Below are positions 25,516 through 35,048 of a stretch of DNA of 64,000 nt, piece after piece; within the stretch, counting starts at the first letter, position 1; every line of letters starts with the position of its first letter. The stretch comes from DATFVJ01 sp963851085 (GTDB lineage Bacteria; Actinomycetota; Actinomycetes; Streptosporangiales; Streptosporangiaceae): NCBI GenBank assembly GCA_963851085.1, contig CAWKNX010000024.1, forward strand, positions 169,371-233,370, in the 5' to 3' direction. The notes beneath the pieces are model-generated. The model saw only the letters and a program-made list of their open reading frames with translations. It was not told where the DNA came from and did no database searches. A program made the position numbers and the translations under genes.

Positions 25516-27648
25516 ATGTCTGACCAATCTGATGACGCCGTTACAGATGCCGCTGGTGGTCTTGCGCCTGGCCCTGACAGCAGGCCGACGTGGCCCAAGA
25601 TCTTGGGCGTGCGCGCCGGTCAAGGCCGGCTGGGCGGGTTTGTCAGGCCGGTCGATTATGCGCGCAGCCGGGACAGGTACCGTCCGCCTCCGGAGTTGTA
25701 CCGGTGGCTGAATCGGCGACTCGGGCCGGCTGTGACGTCGTTGGGCCTGGGCCCGCGAGATGTGATCACGCTGGAAGTCCCCGGCCGCAGCTCTGGTGTG
25801 ATCCGCCGCACCGTGATGGTCCGGGCCGTCTGCAACGGCGAGCACTATGTGGTGGCCCTCGCTGGCGAGTCGCAGTGGGTCCGCAACGTGCGCGCCGCGA
25901 ACGGGCGGGTCGTGGTTGGCCGCAGGCAGCGGCGTGCGGCCAGGCTGGTCGAGGTGCCGCCGCAGCAGCGGGCTGCGGTTATCCGCGCTTACCTGCTGCG
26001 GTGGGGCAGGGGCGTGGGCTCCAGGGCGGTGGCCAGCGAGGCCCGCTGTTACTTCGGTGTCAGCGCGGGCGCATCGCTGGCGGAGATCCAGGGTGTGGCA
26101 GAGCACTATCCGGTGTTCCGGATCGAGTATGCCGGCGCTGCGGGCACCCGCCCGCAGGAGATCGCCCCGGGCGTGTACCGCCTGGAAACGGGGCGGGGGC
26201 TGAGTGAGGCCAACGTGTACCTGGTGCGGTCCGGGCCGGCCTGGGTACTGATTGACACCGCGTGGCCGCATCGCGGGCAGGTGATCAGCATGGCGGCGGA
26301 GTCGCTGTTCGGGGCGGGCGCGCGTCCCGCCGCGATCTTGCTGACACACATCCACCCCGATCATGCTGGCTCGGCGCTGGAGCTGGCCCGGCTGTGGGAC
26401 CTGCCGGTCCACGTGCACCCCAGCGAGCTCCCGCTGGCCCCCGGCGGGTATCTGCCGCAGTACGGCAACCCGCTCGACCGCTGGCTCATCGCCCCGATCT
26501 TGCGGCTGATGCCGCGCCGCAAGGTGGAGGCGAGCCTGTCACGTAACAGCCTGGAGGGCACGGCCCAGGCGTTCGACCCAGCCGCCGGCGTCCCCGGCCT
26601 GCCCGACTGGCAGGCCGTACCCACGCCCGGCCACACACCGGGCCACGTCGCGTTCTTCCGCAGCAAAGACCGGGTGCTGATCACCGGCGACGCCGTTCTG
26701 ACCGTGAACCTCAACTCGGTGCCCGACCTGCTGGCCGGCAAGCACCGGGTCTCCGGGCCGCCCTACATCTCCACCTGGAACTGGCCAGCGGCAAAGCAGT
26801 CAGTCGCCGCGCTCGCCAGACTCAAGCCTGACGTGCTGGCCTGCGGCCACGGCCGCCCCATGACCGGGGCCCAGGCCGCGGCGCGCCTCGCGTCGTTCGC
26901 CGGTCGCTTCTCCCAGCAGCCGTCCCCAAGCCGCTCCCCGGCCAAGACGGGAGGGGCCCTGGCGCCTGGTGGCCCAGCCCGCCAGACCCGGCGGGTTTCC
27001 TGGACAGCCACCGATCAAGAACGGGCGATGCCGCTCCCCGGAGATGATCTTGTGCCAGCTCCGGTGGCGCAGACCACCCACGCCGTGACGATCAATGCGC
27101 CACCGCAGCAGGTGTGGCCATGGCTGGTGCAGACCGGTCAGGGGCGGGCCGGCTTCTACTCCGACTCGCGGTTTTGGGACCGGTCGGTGGACTGGTATTA
27201 CCGTCACCTTTCCGGTCAGCAGCCCGGGAAGGAAGCGGTCGGCTATCACGTCGGCACCGACGAGCGGATCGTCCCGGCCTGGCAGAATCCGCGCGTCGGC
27301 GACATCATCGCGGACGGCCCGCCGGGGACGGCCTACTACGTCGTGCGGGACGCCGAACCAGGCAAGTCATGGATCCTGTTCACCGACACACACCTGCGGT
27401 ACCTGCTGCCGGCACGCCTGCGCGACAACCCCCGGCTGGGCGTTTTCGGCGAGCTCAGCGACAGCACTGTGCTGACCGAGCCAGAACCCGGGACGACACG
27501 GGTGATCCGCCGCATGCGGCTCAGGTGCGGGCCCCGGCCCTTCCGTGCGTACGTCGTTCCGATCGTCCTGGTCTGGGGCGAGGCCATCACCGCGCGGAAC
27601 CTGCTGCTCGGGGTCAAAAGGCGGGCCGAAGCCACCCGGCAGGCCTGA
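25516..27648 (+). CDS. Triple fusion: F420-type nitroreductase-like, metallo-beta-lactamase and SRPBCC domains
   Basis: I chose ATG 25516 (MSDQSDD) because GGAG lies 8 bases before it; a GTG four codons upstream is possible. Residues about 50-185 resemble deazaflavin-dependent nitroreductases (LGPRDVITLEVPGRSSGVIRRT). Residues about 210-460 are a metallo-beta-lactamase fold with HIHPDH in THIHPDHAG (276-285), PTPGHTPGHVAFF, ITGDAV and ACGHGRP, so both metal sites appear complete. Residues about 515-705 are an SRPBCC/polyketide-cyclase-like domain (HAVTINAPPQQVWPWLVQTG, EPGTTRVIRRMRL). Each family is known separately; the triple order is unusual to me. A hydrolase coupled to ligand binding and F420 redox is an inference. 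Confidence 0.85.
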   Translation: MSDQSDDAVTDAAGGLAPGPDSRPTWPKILGVRAGQGRLGGFVRPVDYARSRDRYRPPPELYRWLNRRLGPAVTSLGLGPRDVITLEVPGRSSGVIRRTVMVRAVCNGEHYVVALAGESQWVRNVRAANGRVVVGRRQRRAARLVEVPPQQRAAVIRAYLLRWGRGVGSRAVASEARCYFGVSAGASLAEIQGVAEHYPVFRIEYAGAAGTRPQEIAPGVYRLETGRGLSEANVYLVRSGPAWVLIDTAWPHRGQVISMAAESLFGAGARPAAILLTHIHPDHAGSALELARLWDLPVHVHPSELPLAPGGYLPQYGNPLDRWLIAPILRLMPRRKVEASLSRNSLEGTAQAFDPAAGVPGLPDWQAVPTPGHTPGHVAFFRSKDRVLITGDAVLTVNLNSVPDLLAGKHRVSGPPYISTWNWPAAKQSVAALARLKPDVLACGHGRPMTGAQAAARLASFAGRFSQQPSPSRSPAKTGGALAPGGPARQTRRVSWTATDQERAMPLPGDDLVPAPVAQTTHAVTINAPPQQVWPWLVQTGQGRAGFYSDSRFWDRSVDWYYRHLSGQQPGKEAVGYHVGTDERIVPAWQNPRVGDIIADGPPGTAYYVVRDAEPGKSWILFTDTHLRYLLPARLRDNPRLGVFGELSDSTVLTEPEPGTTRVIRRMRLRCGPRPFRAYVVPIVLVWGEAITARNLLLGVKRRAEATRQA

Positions 27649-28191
27649 ACCCAGGCGAGCAGCCCGCGCGGCGGCTCCAGACGCCGGGCTGCGATCGCGG
27701 GAGCGAACGGAGCCCTAGCCTAGCCAGGCCGGGAAGCTGCCAGCCATGTTCGGTGACCAACCAGGCCAGCCTGTTAAGGGATGCCCACGCGGGCATCCCG
27801 GCCCGGCCGCCCGTGCTCTCGCGCATCGCCCGGAAGCAGCGGAACAGCGCAGGCGGCCGCACCGGCGCAGGAGCACAGAACAACCTTTCGCGTGCGCGAT
27901 CGGCAAGCGACCCGACGGCTGCGCCCGCCGCCCAGAACGTCGGTTACACGTAGGTGCATATCGTTTCCTCAGACCGCGACGCTCCGTGATTATTTTGGCG
28001 AACCGCTGGCCGATCTTCGGCAAGATCCGCCGAGCACGTTCGCGCTCGGCGGCATTTGTGGACGTTCACCTGGCAAAGGTCGCGCTCGTTCACGTCGGGC
28101 TGCCCGTGTGACGTGCATAGGGCGGCGGTGTGTAATGTGCTCCAGCGCCGGCGGGGCCGGGCTGGCCGGCATACCGGAAGGGAACGCGGCG
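27649..28191. other. Intergenic region before cyanase, with an inverted repeat
   Basis: No gene is supported. A 9-bp perfect inverted repeat (ccgccgagc / gctcggcgg, arms 28027-28035 and 28044-28052) lies about 140 bp before cynS and might be an operator or a short hairpin. GGAAGGGAA ahead of 28192 is the cynS ribosome site. Confidence 0.45.
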
Positions 28192-28632
28192 ATGATGAAG
28201 AAGGATGCGGCGGAGGCAGTCCGCGGCGCCAAGGCCCGGCTGGGTGTGACGTGGGCTCAGCTCGCCGAGGCAGTCGGGCGGCCGCTGGCCTGGACGACAT
28301 CGGCCCTGCTGGGTCAGCACCCGATGACCGCGGCGCAGGCCGAAGCCGCGGCGGCGTTCCTTGATCTCGGTGAGGATGTCCAGCGGGCCTTGCAGCTTCA
28401 GCCCACCCGCGGAGCATTGGAGACCGCGGTACCGGTCGATCCGACCATCTACCGGTTCTACGAGGTGCTCCAGGTCTACGGCCCGACGATCAAGGAACTC
28501 ATCCACGAGCAGTTCGGCGACGGCATCATGAGTGCCATCAATTTCCGGCTCGACGTCAAACGCGTGCCCGACCCGGATGGTGACCGTGTCGTGGTCGTGC
28601 TGGACGGGAAGTTCCTGCCCTATCAGTGGTGA
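28192..28632 (+). CDS. cynS: Cyanate hydratase (cyanase)
   Basis: The 146-residue protein starts MMKKDAAEAV after a GGAAGGGAA site; the frame is open upstream but without homology. The N-terminal half is the HTH-like domain (VTWAQLAEAVGRPLAWTTSALLG read in parts). The C-terminal half has YRFYEVLQVYGPTIKELIHE and GIMSAINF, which hold the family's catalytic residues at Arg88, Glu91 and Ser114, with the same spacing as Arg96, Glu99 and Ser122 of E. coli CynS. It converts cyanate and bicarbonate to ammonia and CO2 in the cytoplasm, as a decamer in known members. No carbonic anhydrase gene is adjacent. The length matches the family. Confidence 0.95.
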   Translation: MMKKDAAEAVRGAKARLGVTWAQLAEAVGRPLAWTTSALLGQHPMTAAQAEAAAAFLDLGEDVQRALQLQPTRGALETAVPVDPTIYRFYEVLQVYGPTIKELIHEQFGDGIMSAINFRLDVKRVPDPDGDRVVVVLDGKFLPYQW

Positions 28633-28720
28633 ACTCCAGCGGCTGCCTGCGCGGGGACAGGTGTTTCCCCCGCGGCCGGTCCCTGGCCGCTCCGTCAATG
28701 GCATGAGCGGATGGCTGAGG

Positions 28721-28912
28721 CTATGCGCCGATGCTGATGGAGCCGTCGGCGTTCAGGGTCCAGCCGGGGGTTATGCGCCACGTCCCACGGATGCCCGTCC
28801 GGGTCGATGAAGACACCCGAGTACCCGCCCCAGAAAGTCGTGGCTGGCTCGCGGCCAATCACCGCGCCGGCCGCCCGGGCCTCGCCGATCACGGCGTCGA
28901 CCGCCGGTTCGT
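28721..28912 (-). pseudogene. Truncated and frameshifted VOC/glyoxalase-superfamily gene
   Basis: The minus strand encodes DAVIGEARAAGAVIGREPAT and then GYSGVFIDPDGHPWDVAHNP, the C-terminal half of a VOC domain. One extra C after the HNP codons shifts the frame; restoring it gives GWTLNADGSISIGA and a natural stop at 28721. The N-terminal half is missing: homology ends near 28912, where plus-strand serine-recombinase homology starts. Confidence 0.7.
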
Positions 28913-29324
28913 CAGCGAGGCCGACTACATCGCCGCCCAGGACCTCACCGCCCGGCGCGGCCCGGACAGCCCCGCAGGCCGCTGCTACCTACTGGCCGGG
29001 CTGCTGCGCTGCGGGACCTGCGGGCGGCTCCTGGAATCCTGCTGGTCCAACGGCAAGGCCGCCTACCGGTGCCGCCACGGCCACACCACCGCCACCCGCC
29101 CCGACCCTGCCCGGCCGAAGAACGCCTACATCCGCGAGGACCAGATCCTGGCCCGCCTCCCGGCCCTGGCCATCCTGCGGCACGGATTTGAGGGCCGCAA
29201 TGACCGGCCGCAGATCGGGCAGGCCGGCCCTGACGTCCGGCGCGACCGGCCTCAGCCGGCCCCGGCCATGGAGCGCGGCCCGGTGCCGCGGCCGGGACCG
29301 TTGACCACCGATTGCCGCAGATAA
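28908..29324 (+). pseudogene. C-terminal fragment of a large serine recombinase
   Basis: From FVSEADYIAAQDLTARR onward the frame matches the recombinase and zinc-ribbon part of large serine recombinases: GLLRCGTCGRLLESCWS, AYRCRHGH and YIREDQILARLPAL. The catalytic N-terminal resolvase domain is absent because the sequence joins directly to a VOC gene remnant. After about residue 150 the frame is low-quality. It is a relic of an integrated element, not an active integrase. Confidence 0.75.
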
Positions 29325-29432
29325 AAGAAGCGCCTTGTCGCTGTCACGTAGCCGTCGCCAGGATCCGCGCATCGCGACCAACGCGTCCTGCACGCGCCCG
29401 GGCGGGCATGGGACCGCGTGGGAGCGGGGATT

Positions 29433-30716
29433 CTAGCGGCTTCCCCCAGAGCGCGGGCGGCCGCGCGTCGCGCCCCCGGGTCTTCCTGGGGTGGCTTGCC
29501 CTTGGTCGCGGTCGGCGCGGGCACGCTCCAGCTCGGCCTCGGCGTGCTCGGCGCGGGCCCGGATGTCGGCGCGGGCGTTCTCCGCCGCCGCGACCTGGGC
29601 TTCGAACGCCGCTCGCAGCTCGGCTTGTTCCCGCGTGGCGTCCTCGCGGGTCTGGGCCACCTGCCGGTCCGCGATGTCGCGGGCCCGGTCTAGCTCCGCG
29701 CGGGCCGACTCGGCGGCCTGCCGCGCCCGGGCCGTCTCCTGTTCGGCCGTCCGGGCGCGGGATTCGGCTTCTTCCACCCGGCGGTGCGCTCCGGTCACCG
29801 CCTGGTCACGCTCTTGCCGCGCCACGCGTGCCTGCTCCTCAGCGGCCCGTTCCGCCTCGGCGACCCGTGCCTGCGCGGCCTCCTGCGCGGCCACCGCCGC
29901 CTGCTCGGCGGCAGCCCTCGCCGCCAGCGCCTCCGTCGACTGCGCATCGGCCGCCACCATTGCGGAGCGCGCCTGCTCGGCGTCAGCCTCGGCGTGCTCG
30001 GCGCGGGCCCGGAGGTCCGCGCGGGCGTTCTCCGCCGCCGCGACCTGGGCTTCGAACGCCGCTCGCAGCTCGGCTTGTTCCCGCGTGGCGTCCTCGCGGG
30101 TCTGGGCCACCTGCCGGTCCGCGGTGTCGCGGGCCCGGTCTAGCTCCGCGCGGGCCGACTCGGCGGCCTGCCGCGCCTGGGCCGTCTCCTGTTCGGCCGT
30201 CCGGGCGCGGGATTCGGCTTCTTCCACCCGGCGGTGCGCTCCGGTCACCGCCTGGTCACGCTCTTGCCGCGCCACGCGTGCCTGCTCCTCAGCGGCCCGT
30301 TCCGCCTCGGCGACCCGTGCCTGCGCGGCCTCGTGCGCGGCCACCGCCGCCTGCTCGGCGGCAGCCCTCGCCGCCAGCGCCTCGGTCAGTTGCGCGTCGG
30401 CCTCTAGCATCGCGGAGCGCGCCTGCTCGGCGTCAGCCTCGGCCTGCTGGCGGCGCTGCTGGTCAGCGCGGCGACGCCGGCGCGGATGCCAGAGCGCAAC
30501 CCCCGGGCGGCCCAGATCCTCCGGCTCGGCCACCCCGCCGCCCTGCCGGACCAGCTCCTGGCGCCGCCGGAACGCTGTCAGCGCTGTATGCGGTTTACCG
30601 CTCACGGGGTCCGGCAGGCCGCAGTACTTCGGCTTCGCTCCCGCCGCCTCCTCACCCGGCCGCGGCTCGTTCTCGCAGCCGGGATACGCGCATGTGCCCT
30701 GTGTGGTCTCGGTCAT
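29433..30716 (-). CDS. Coiled-coil protein with N-terminal Cys motif and internal duplication
   Basis: The 427-residue protein begins MTETTQGTCAYPGCENEPRP and has a further Cys in KPKYCGLPD, a small putative zinc-binding head typical of proteins next to actinobacterial integrative-element genes. From about residue 90 to the end it is an Ala/Glu/Arg-rich heptad coiled coil (AAEQAAVAAHEAAQARVAEA and similar), with no membrane segment. Two nearly identical 150-residue blocks result from a 450-bp tandem DNA repeat. A role in element maintenance or DNA binding is possible, but function is unknown. It lies opposite to, and 109 bp from, the recombinase fragment. Confidence 0.7.
   Translation of the reverse strand: MTETTQGTCAYPGCENEPRPGEEAAGAKPKYCGLPDPVSGKPHTALTAFRRRQELVRQGGGVAEPEDLGRPGVALWHPRRRRRADQQRRQQAEADAEQARSAMLEADAQLTEALAARAAAEQAAVAAHEAAQARVAEAERAAEEQARVARQERDQAVTGAHRRVEEAESRARTAEQETAQARQAAESARAELDRARDTADRQVAQTREDATREQAELRAAFEAQVAAAENARADLRARAEHAEADAEQARSAMVAADAQSTEALAARAAAEQAAVAAQEAAQARVAEAERAAEEQARVARQERDQAVTGAHRRVEEAESRARTAEQETARARQAAESARAELDRARDIADRQVAQTREDATREQAELRAAFEAQVAAAENARADIRARAEHAEAELERARADRDQGQATPGRPGGATRGRPRSGGSR
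29533..30432 (-). repeat. 450-bp tandem duplication inside the coiled-coil gene
   Basis: Sequence around 29541-29980 recurs at 29991-30430 with a period of exactly 450 bp (for example ggcgtgctcggcgcgggccc at 29541 and 29991). The copies differ at few positions, and the period is a multiple of three, so the frame is kept. This suggests a recent unequal exchange. Confidence 0.9.
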
Positions 30717-30962
30717 CGGCGTAGCTCCGTTCCGTTATGACCCTAAGCTAACCTCGGGAATTGGCCCTGTGTCCGGCGACCCTTGGAGTGAGGACGTAGT
30801 GGCGGGTTGACGTCGCTTGTGGTGAGGATGTCGTGGAGGGCAGCCCTGCGGGGTTGTCCTTTTTCGCGTGCCACCGTGATCAGGTTCGGGTAGGCGGCGG
30901 CCCTCCCGTCCTTCTCTTGGCCGACGTGGAGGGAGGGCCGCGCGGGGTGCGCGGAGGCATCG

Positions 30963-31190
30963 ATGGTCACGGTAGGCGTTGATGCGCGTGTGGTCGAGCG
31001 GCGGCTGGCGGAGGTGCGGTTGCGGGCTGCTTGGCAGCCTGTCGCCGGGAGAGGAGCTGAACCGGCTGTTCACCGCGTGGACGGAAACCATCTACCACCG
31101 CCGGGGTGCACTCCGAGACCGGGGCAGGCGCCCCTGTGGCGGTGGGCTGACGGCTGGGCTGGCGCCGCGCCGGCCCGGATGCCGCGGGCA
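30963..31190 (+). pseudogene. Decayed DUF6431/rve-type transposase remnants
   Basis: The frame at 30963 starts MVTVGVDARVVERRLAEVRL, like the beginning of DUF6431 proteins that accompany DDE integrase-type elements. From about 31040 another frame reads LNRLFTAWTETIYHRR, and after a one-base shift HSETG and QAPLWRWADGW follow, the C-terminal motif of Mu/IS481-like integrases. Start and end pieces of the pair appear to be joined with the middle deleted. Confidence 0.5.
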
Positions 31191-31229
31191 GCCCCGGCAG
31201 CGACGGCGATCATGACTACGACGACGGCC

Positions 31230-31463
31230 GGCTCACCCGGTAAGGCGATTGCGCCGGCAGCACCGGTGACCTGCGGGGATGCGATCGCCAAGGTCGGGCA
31301 CCAAGCGGTGATCAAACCAAGCCGCTGCAGCCCGCGGCCGGGGCGGCCGCACCGTCACCTGCCGGGTGGCGTCACCGACAGGGTAACGCCCGGCCGCAAC
31401 GTCATCTTCGGCGCCGCTTGCCGGTCCTGCCGACTGCGCGGGCGGTGCACGCCCAGCCTTTGA
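31230..31463 (+). pseudogene. IS1182-family transposase fragment
   Basis: Plus-strand reading gives DAIAKVGHQAVIKPS, then TDRVTPGRNVIFGAACRSCR and LRGRCTPS, which match the conserved zinc-ribbon-like region of IS1182 transposases (YGTGE..., HxxVIKP, VTFGAxCxxCPLRxRC). An upstream piece (STGDLR) is one base out of frame. No terminal repeats were found for it. Confidence 0.55.
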
Positions 31464-31698
31464 GCGGGTCGCGCTGCCAGCCCTCACCACGGACGGCAGG
31501 AGGGCTCCAGCCCTGCGTTTCGGCGACCCTTGGGTCATGGCCCTGATCGGCGCCCAGTGCATCTGCGATGACGGCCCTGAGCACGCCTAGCCCGAGTTTC
31601 CGATGATCATGGGTTCCTGAGGTCGGCCAGACTGCCGGCTCGGTGAGTTCTCCCAGGTGACATGCCGGCTGGGTGTTTGGTTCCCGGCACGGATTAGT

Positions 31699-33431
31699 GT
31701 ATTACCCATATATGGCGTCGATCGTGGGGAAGAAGCGCGGCACGGCCACGTACTACTACCTGGTCGAGTCCGCCCGCGTGGACGGCAAGCCCAGGATCGT
31801 CTCGCAAGAGTACCTGGGGACCGCTGATGAGCTGGCCGCCGCGATGCGCGGCGGCGGGCTGGGCCTGCCGGACGGGACCAGGCACAAGCAGTTCGGGGCG
31901 GTCGCCGCGGCGTGGGGCATGCTGGATGATCTCGGCGTGGCGGCATCATCGACGAGGTCACCGGGCCGCGGCCGGCCGGGCAGCCGCTGTCCACCGGGAC
32001 GTACCTGGCGCTGGCGGCGCTGAACCGGCTGGTCGCCCGTGCTCGAAGGCGGCGTTTGCGGACTGGTGGAAGACCACTGCCGGCGACCGGTTCGCCAGGA
32101 TCCCGGCGACGGCGCTGGATCACCGGCGGTTCTGGGACGCGATGCACGCCGTCACCGTGGAGCAGCTGGGGGAGATCAGCGCGGAAGATCGCGGTGAAGA
32201 TCGTGCAGACCGGAGGCGTGGATGTGTCATCGGTGGCTCTGGACATGACGAACTTCGCCACGTTCATCGCGACAGGCAACGGGAAGGCGCCGGTCGCGCA
32301 GCGGGGCAAGGCGAAGCAGAAACGCAGCGACCTGCGGCTGGTCGGGCTGGGCCTGGTGGTCACCCGGGACGGCGGGATCCCGCTGACCTGGCATGCCTAC
32401 CCGGCGACAAGCCCGATGTCACCCAGTTCCCGGGCATGATCGACCAGCTGAGCGGCAGTTACGAGGCGGTCTGCGACGCGGCCGGGATCGCGGCTGCGGG
32501 GCGGATATGACGGTGGTGTTCGATGCCGGGCAGAACACCGAGGCGAACTTCACGCACCTGGCGGGGACCGGGCTGCACTGGATCGGGTCCGTGCCCGGCG
32601 AGGGATTGCCCGGACCTGACCGCCCTGCCTGCCAGCAAGCGATCCGTCGTTGATAAGGACCGGTTCGGCGGGCTGACCGCCTGCGACACCAGGCGCGAGG
32701 CCTACGGAGCTGAGCGCCGCGCCATCCTGACCCACTCCCCGGAACTACGCGACTGCCAGGCCGCCGGGTTCACCGGCACCACGTTGGCCAAGGCCGGCAG
32801 GAAACTGGACGGCCTGGCCGCGATCCTGGCCCGCGGGAAGACCCGCCGCGGCAAGGAGAAGGTCACCGCCGAGATCGAGAAGATCACCGCCAAGCCCTGG
32901 GTCAGGCGCGTCATCACCTGGCAGCTGGCCGGCGGTCAGCCAAAGGACCTGCGCCTGACCTGGCACATCGACCTGCAGGCCCGCGCGGAGCTGGAAGAGG
33001 AAATCTTCGGCAAGCACGTCCTGATCACCAGCCACGACGACTGGACCGTGCCCGATGTGGTGGCCGGGTACCGGTCCCAGTCCGAGGCCGAGTTCTCCTT
33101 CCGGCAGATGAAAGACACCCGCGTCGTGTCCTTCAGCCCGATGCACCACTGGACCGAGCACAACATCCGCGTGCACGTCTTCACCTGCGTCCTGGCCCTC
33201 CAGCTCGCCCACCTCATGCGCCTGCAGGCCGCCCGCGCCGGGCTGCGCATGTCCGTCCGCGAACTGCTCCGCGAGCTCGGCGGCATCGGCGAGACGATCC
33301 TGCTCTACCACGGCGACCGCGGCCGGCCCAGAGCCCACCGCATGCTCACCGAGACCACCCCCGTTCAGGACAAACTCACCGCCACCTTCGGCCTCGCCCG
33401 CTACGCCCCCAGACGCTGAGATGGGTAATAC
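31699..33431 (+). mobile_element. IS1634-type insertion sequence with 11-bp terminal repeats
   Basis: The element is bounded by gtattacccat at 31699-31709 and its exact reverse complement atgggtaatac at 33421-33431. The transposase remnant starts 3 bp inside the left repeat and ends 2 bp before the right one, so these are probably the inner parts of the terminal inverted repeats. No target duplication could be fixed with confidence. Confidence 0.7.
31712..33419 (+). pseudogene. Frameshifted IS1634-family transposase
   Basis: The N-terminal part MASIVGKKRGTATYYYLVES with YLGTADELAAAM is typical of IS1634 DDE transposases, as is the C-terminal part with YRSQSEAEFSFRQMKDTRVV and HWTEHNIRVHVFTCVLALQL. 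Between them the protein continues across at least five or six frame changes, near 31943, 32036, 32195, 32405, 32500 and 32605, several explained by loss of one G from a short G run (for example GVA then IIDEVTGPR). The catalytic region is therefore broken, and transposition would need another copy. Confidence 0.85.
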
Positions 33432-34220
33432 GCGGAAACCACCCCCGGCACCATAGCTGACCAGCGAAAACAGTCAGCCGAACCTCAAATCTCGGAAACT
33501 CGGCTAGCGGTCTCACGCGTGGCATAATTACACCGCTGTAATTTAATCCACACAGCCGTCCACAGCCTGTGCGTAACTCGCCCGGGCGCTGCATGGAATG
33601 CACGAAATATCCACATCCCGGTGGGAAGAGGTAGTTCGCGGCGCTGTGGCGAGCGGGCCGGTGGCCTCGGCCGTCGAGCGGTCAGCCGGTGCGTTCTGGT
33701 CACGGCTGCCACCAGCCTCAGCGGCCTCGCGACCACAAATCAGGCGCCAGGGAGACCGCACGGACATGTGCGCCCGTGGCCACCCGGCCGCCGAAGGCAA
33801 TCCGCATGCGGCTTAGGCCCGTTACCCTCGGGCACGCGCTAGGTGCACAGTTGCCCGGTCGGCACCCGCATGCAAGCAGTCACGGCGGCGTAAACGCCGC
33901 ACGCCGGTACAGGTCACGCTAGACCCGCGGCCGACGGCCACAACACGTCAACAGCACCCGCCCGCTCGCAGGCTGCGGCGTCGGCTACCGCACGGCCAGG
34001 GGCTGGCCAGGGCCATCCTGCCTTCGGAGCCCGCAGGTCTGGCCTGCGCGCACCCCCCACAAGCACGCCTGCGGCCGCCCACCGTAATACCGTAGATACT
34101 GCGATACTGCGATACTGCGCGCATAACTGGCTGTCGGCGCCGGCCCGGCCAGCCTCACGCCGGGAACGGGCAAGACCACCCCGTCTCGCGGGCACACGTA
34201 GCCAATGACCTCGTCGAGCG
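33432..34220. other. Intergenic region with an 8-bp triple repeat
   Basis: No gene is supported in this 790 bp. The octamer gatactgc occurs three times in direct succession at 34095-34118, a small iteron-like array. The first 130 bp after the insertion sequence are relatively AT-rich. Confidence 0.45.
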
Positions 34221-35048
34221 GTGCGTTCCCCTCGGATCGGTGCGGTCATGACCACGCCGCGCGGGCTGGCGCTGCACGCTGAGGACACCGCCCCGGGCGA
34301 GCGAGCCATGGAGCTGATGATCGACCTCGCCCGGCATGCCGAGGGCAGTTTCCGGTCCGAGGATCCGCTGGAGGCGGCGAGGTTCGTGCTTTCCCATGCT
34401 GTCTCGGCGCTGTGGGAGACGGTACTCGCGGAGCACGGCTTCGCCCGCTTCGCCGAACGCGCCACACCGCAGCTGATCCGGTGGGAGTCAGCGTACGGCT
34501 GGAGTAACGGCACGGGAGCCGGCAAGGTCGCCGAGCGGGAGATCGCGCTGGCTGACGTGCTCGCGCCGATGCTGGCCACGCCTGACATGTGGACTGGGTT
34601 CGCTGACGCGTACCTTGCCGAGCTGGACCGGATCGCGGCCGTGGAACGGCCGCTGACGGGCCGCCGGGCGGGCAGGGCGATGAGCTCCTCTAGCCCAGAG
34701 TGGAAACGGAGCGAGCGGACGAGGAATCTCGCGCGCTGGAACGAGGTGCTGTCCGGCCACATCGATGAGGAACGCGCTGAGCGGCTGGCGAACCATCCGG
34801 CGTTCGAGGGCTCGGACGCTGATTTCATGCGGGCGCGGGCCGCGCGGCGACGCGGAGATATCGATGCGGCGCGCACACTGATCGGGACGTGCCTGGAGAG
34901 GTTGCCGGGGAGGCAGGAGTTTGCCGAGTTCGCGGAGGAAGTCGGCGCGGACCTACCGCCGCGCGCCAGGGAAATGCGTGCCGAACGTGCGGCGGTCCAG
35001 GCCCAGCTCGCGCAGGCGTATCAGGGCGGGCAAGTCTCCTCAGACTGA
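34221..35048 (+). CDS. Hypothetical helical protein
   Basis: The 275-residue frame could begin with the GTG at 34221 or the ATG at 34248 (MTTPRGLALHAED); neither has a clear ribosome site. The sequence is hydrophilic and helical, with ELMIDLARHAEGSFRSEDPL, a tail with RGDIDAARTLIGTCLERLPG reminiscent of a TPR-like helix pair, and a charged end. I recognise no domain. It converges with, and overlaps by 9 bp, the frameshifted pRiA4b-type gene, and lies in element-derived DNA, so it may be cargo of a lost mobile element. Confidence 0.55.
   Translation: MRSPRIGAVMTTPRGLALHAEDTAPGERAMELMIDLARHAEGSFRSEDPLEAARFVLSHAVSALWETVLAEHGFARFAERATPQLIRWESAYGWSNGTGAGKVAEREIALADVLAPMLATPDMWTGFADAYLAELDRIAAVERPLTGRRAGRAMSSSSPEWKRSERTRNLARWNEVLSGHIDEERAERLANHPAFEGSDADFMRARAARRRGDIDAARTLIGTCLERLPGRQEFAEFAEEVGADLPPRAREMRAERAAVQAQLAQAYQGGQVSSD

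Noticed and set aside
30735..31091. Minus-strand frames ahead of the coiled-coil gene
   Set aside because: One has a plausible composition (AYPNLITVAREKGQPRRAAL), but I found no start signal or family, and transposase relics lie on the other strand.
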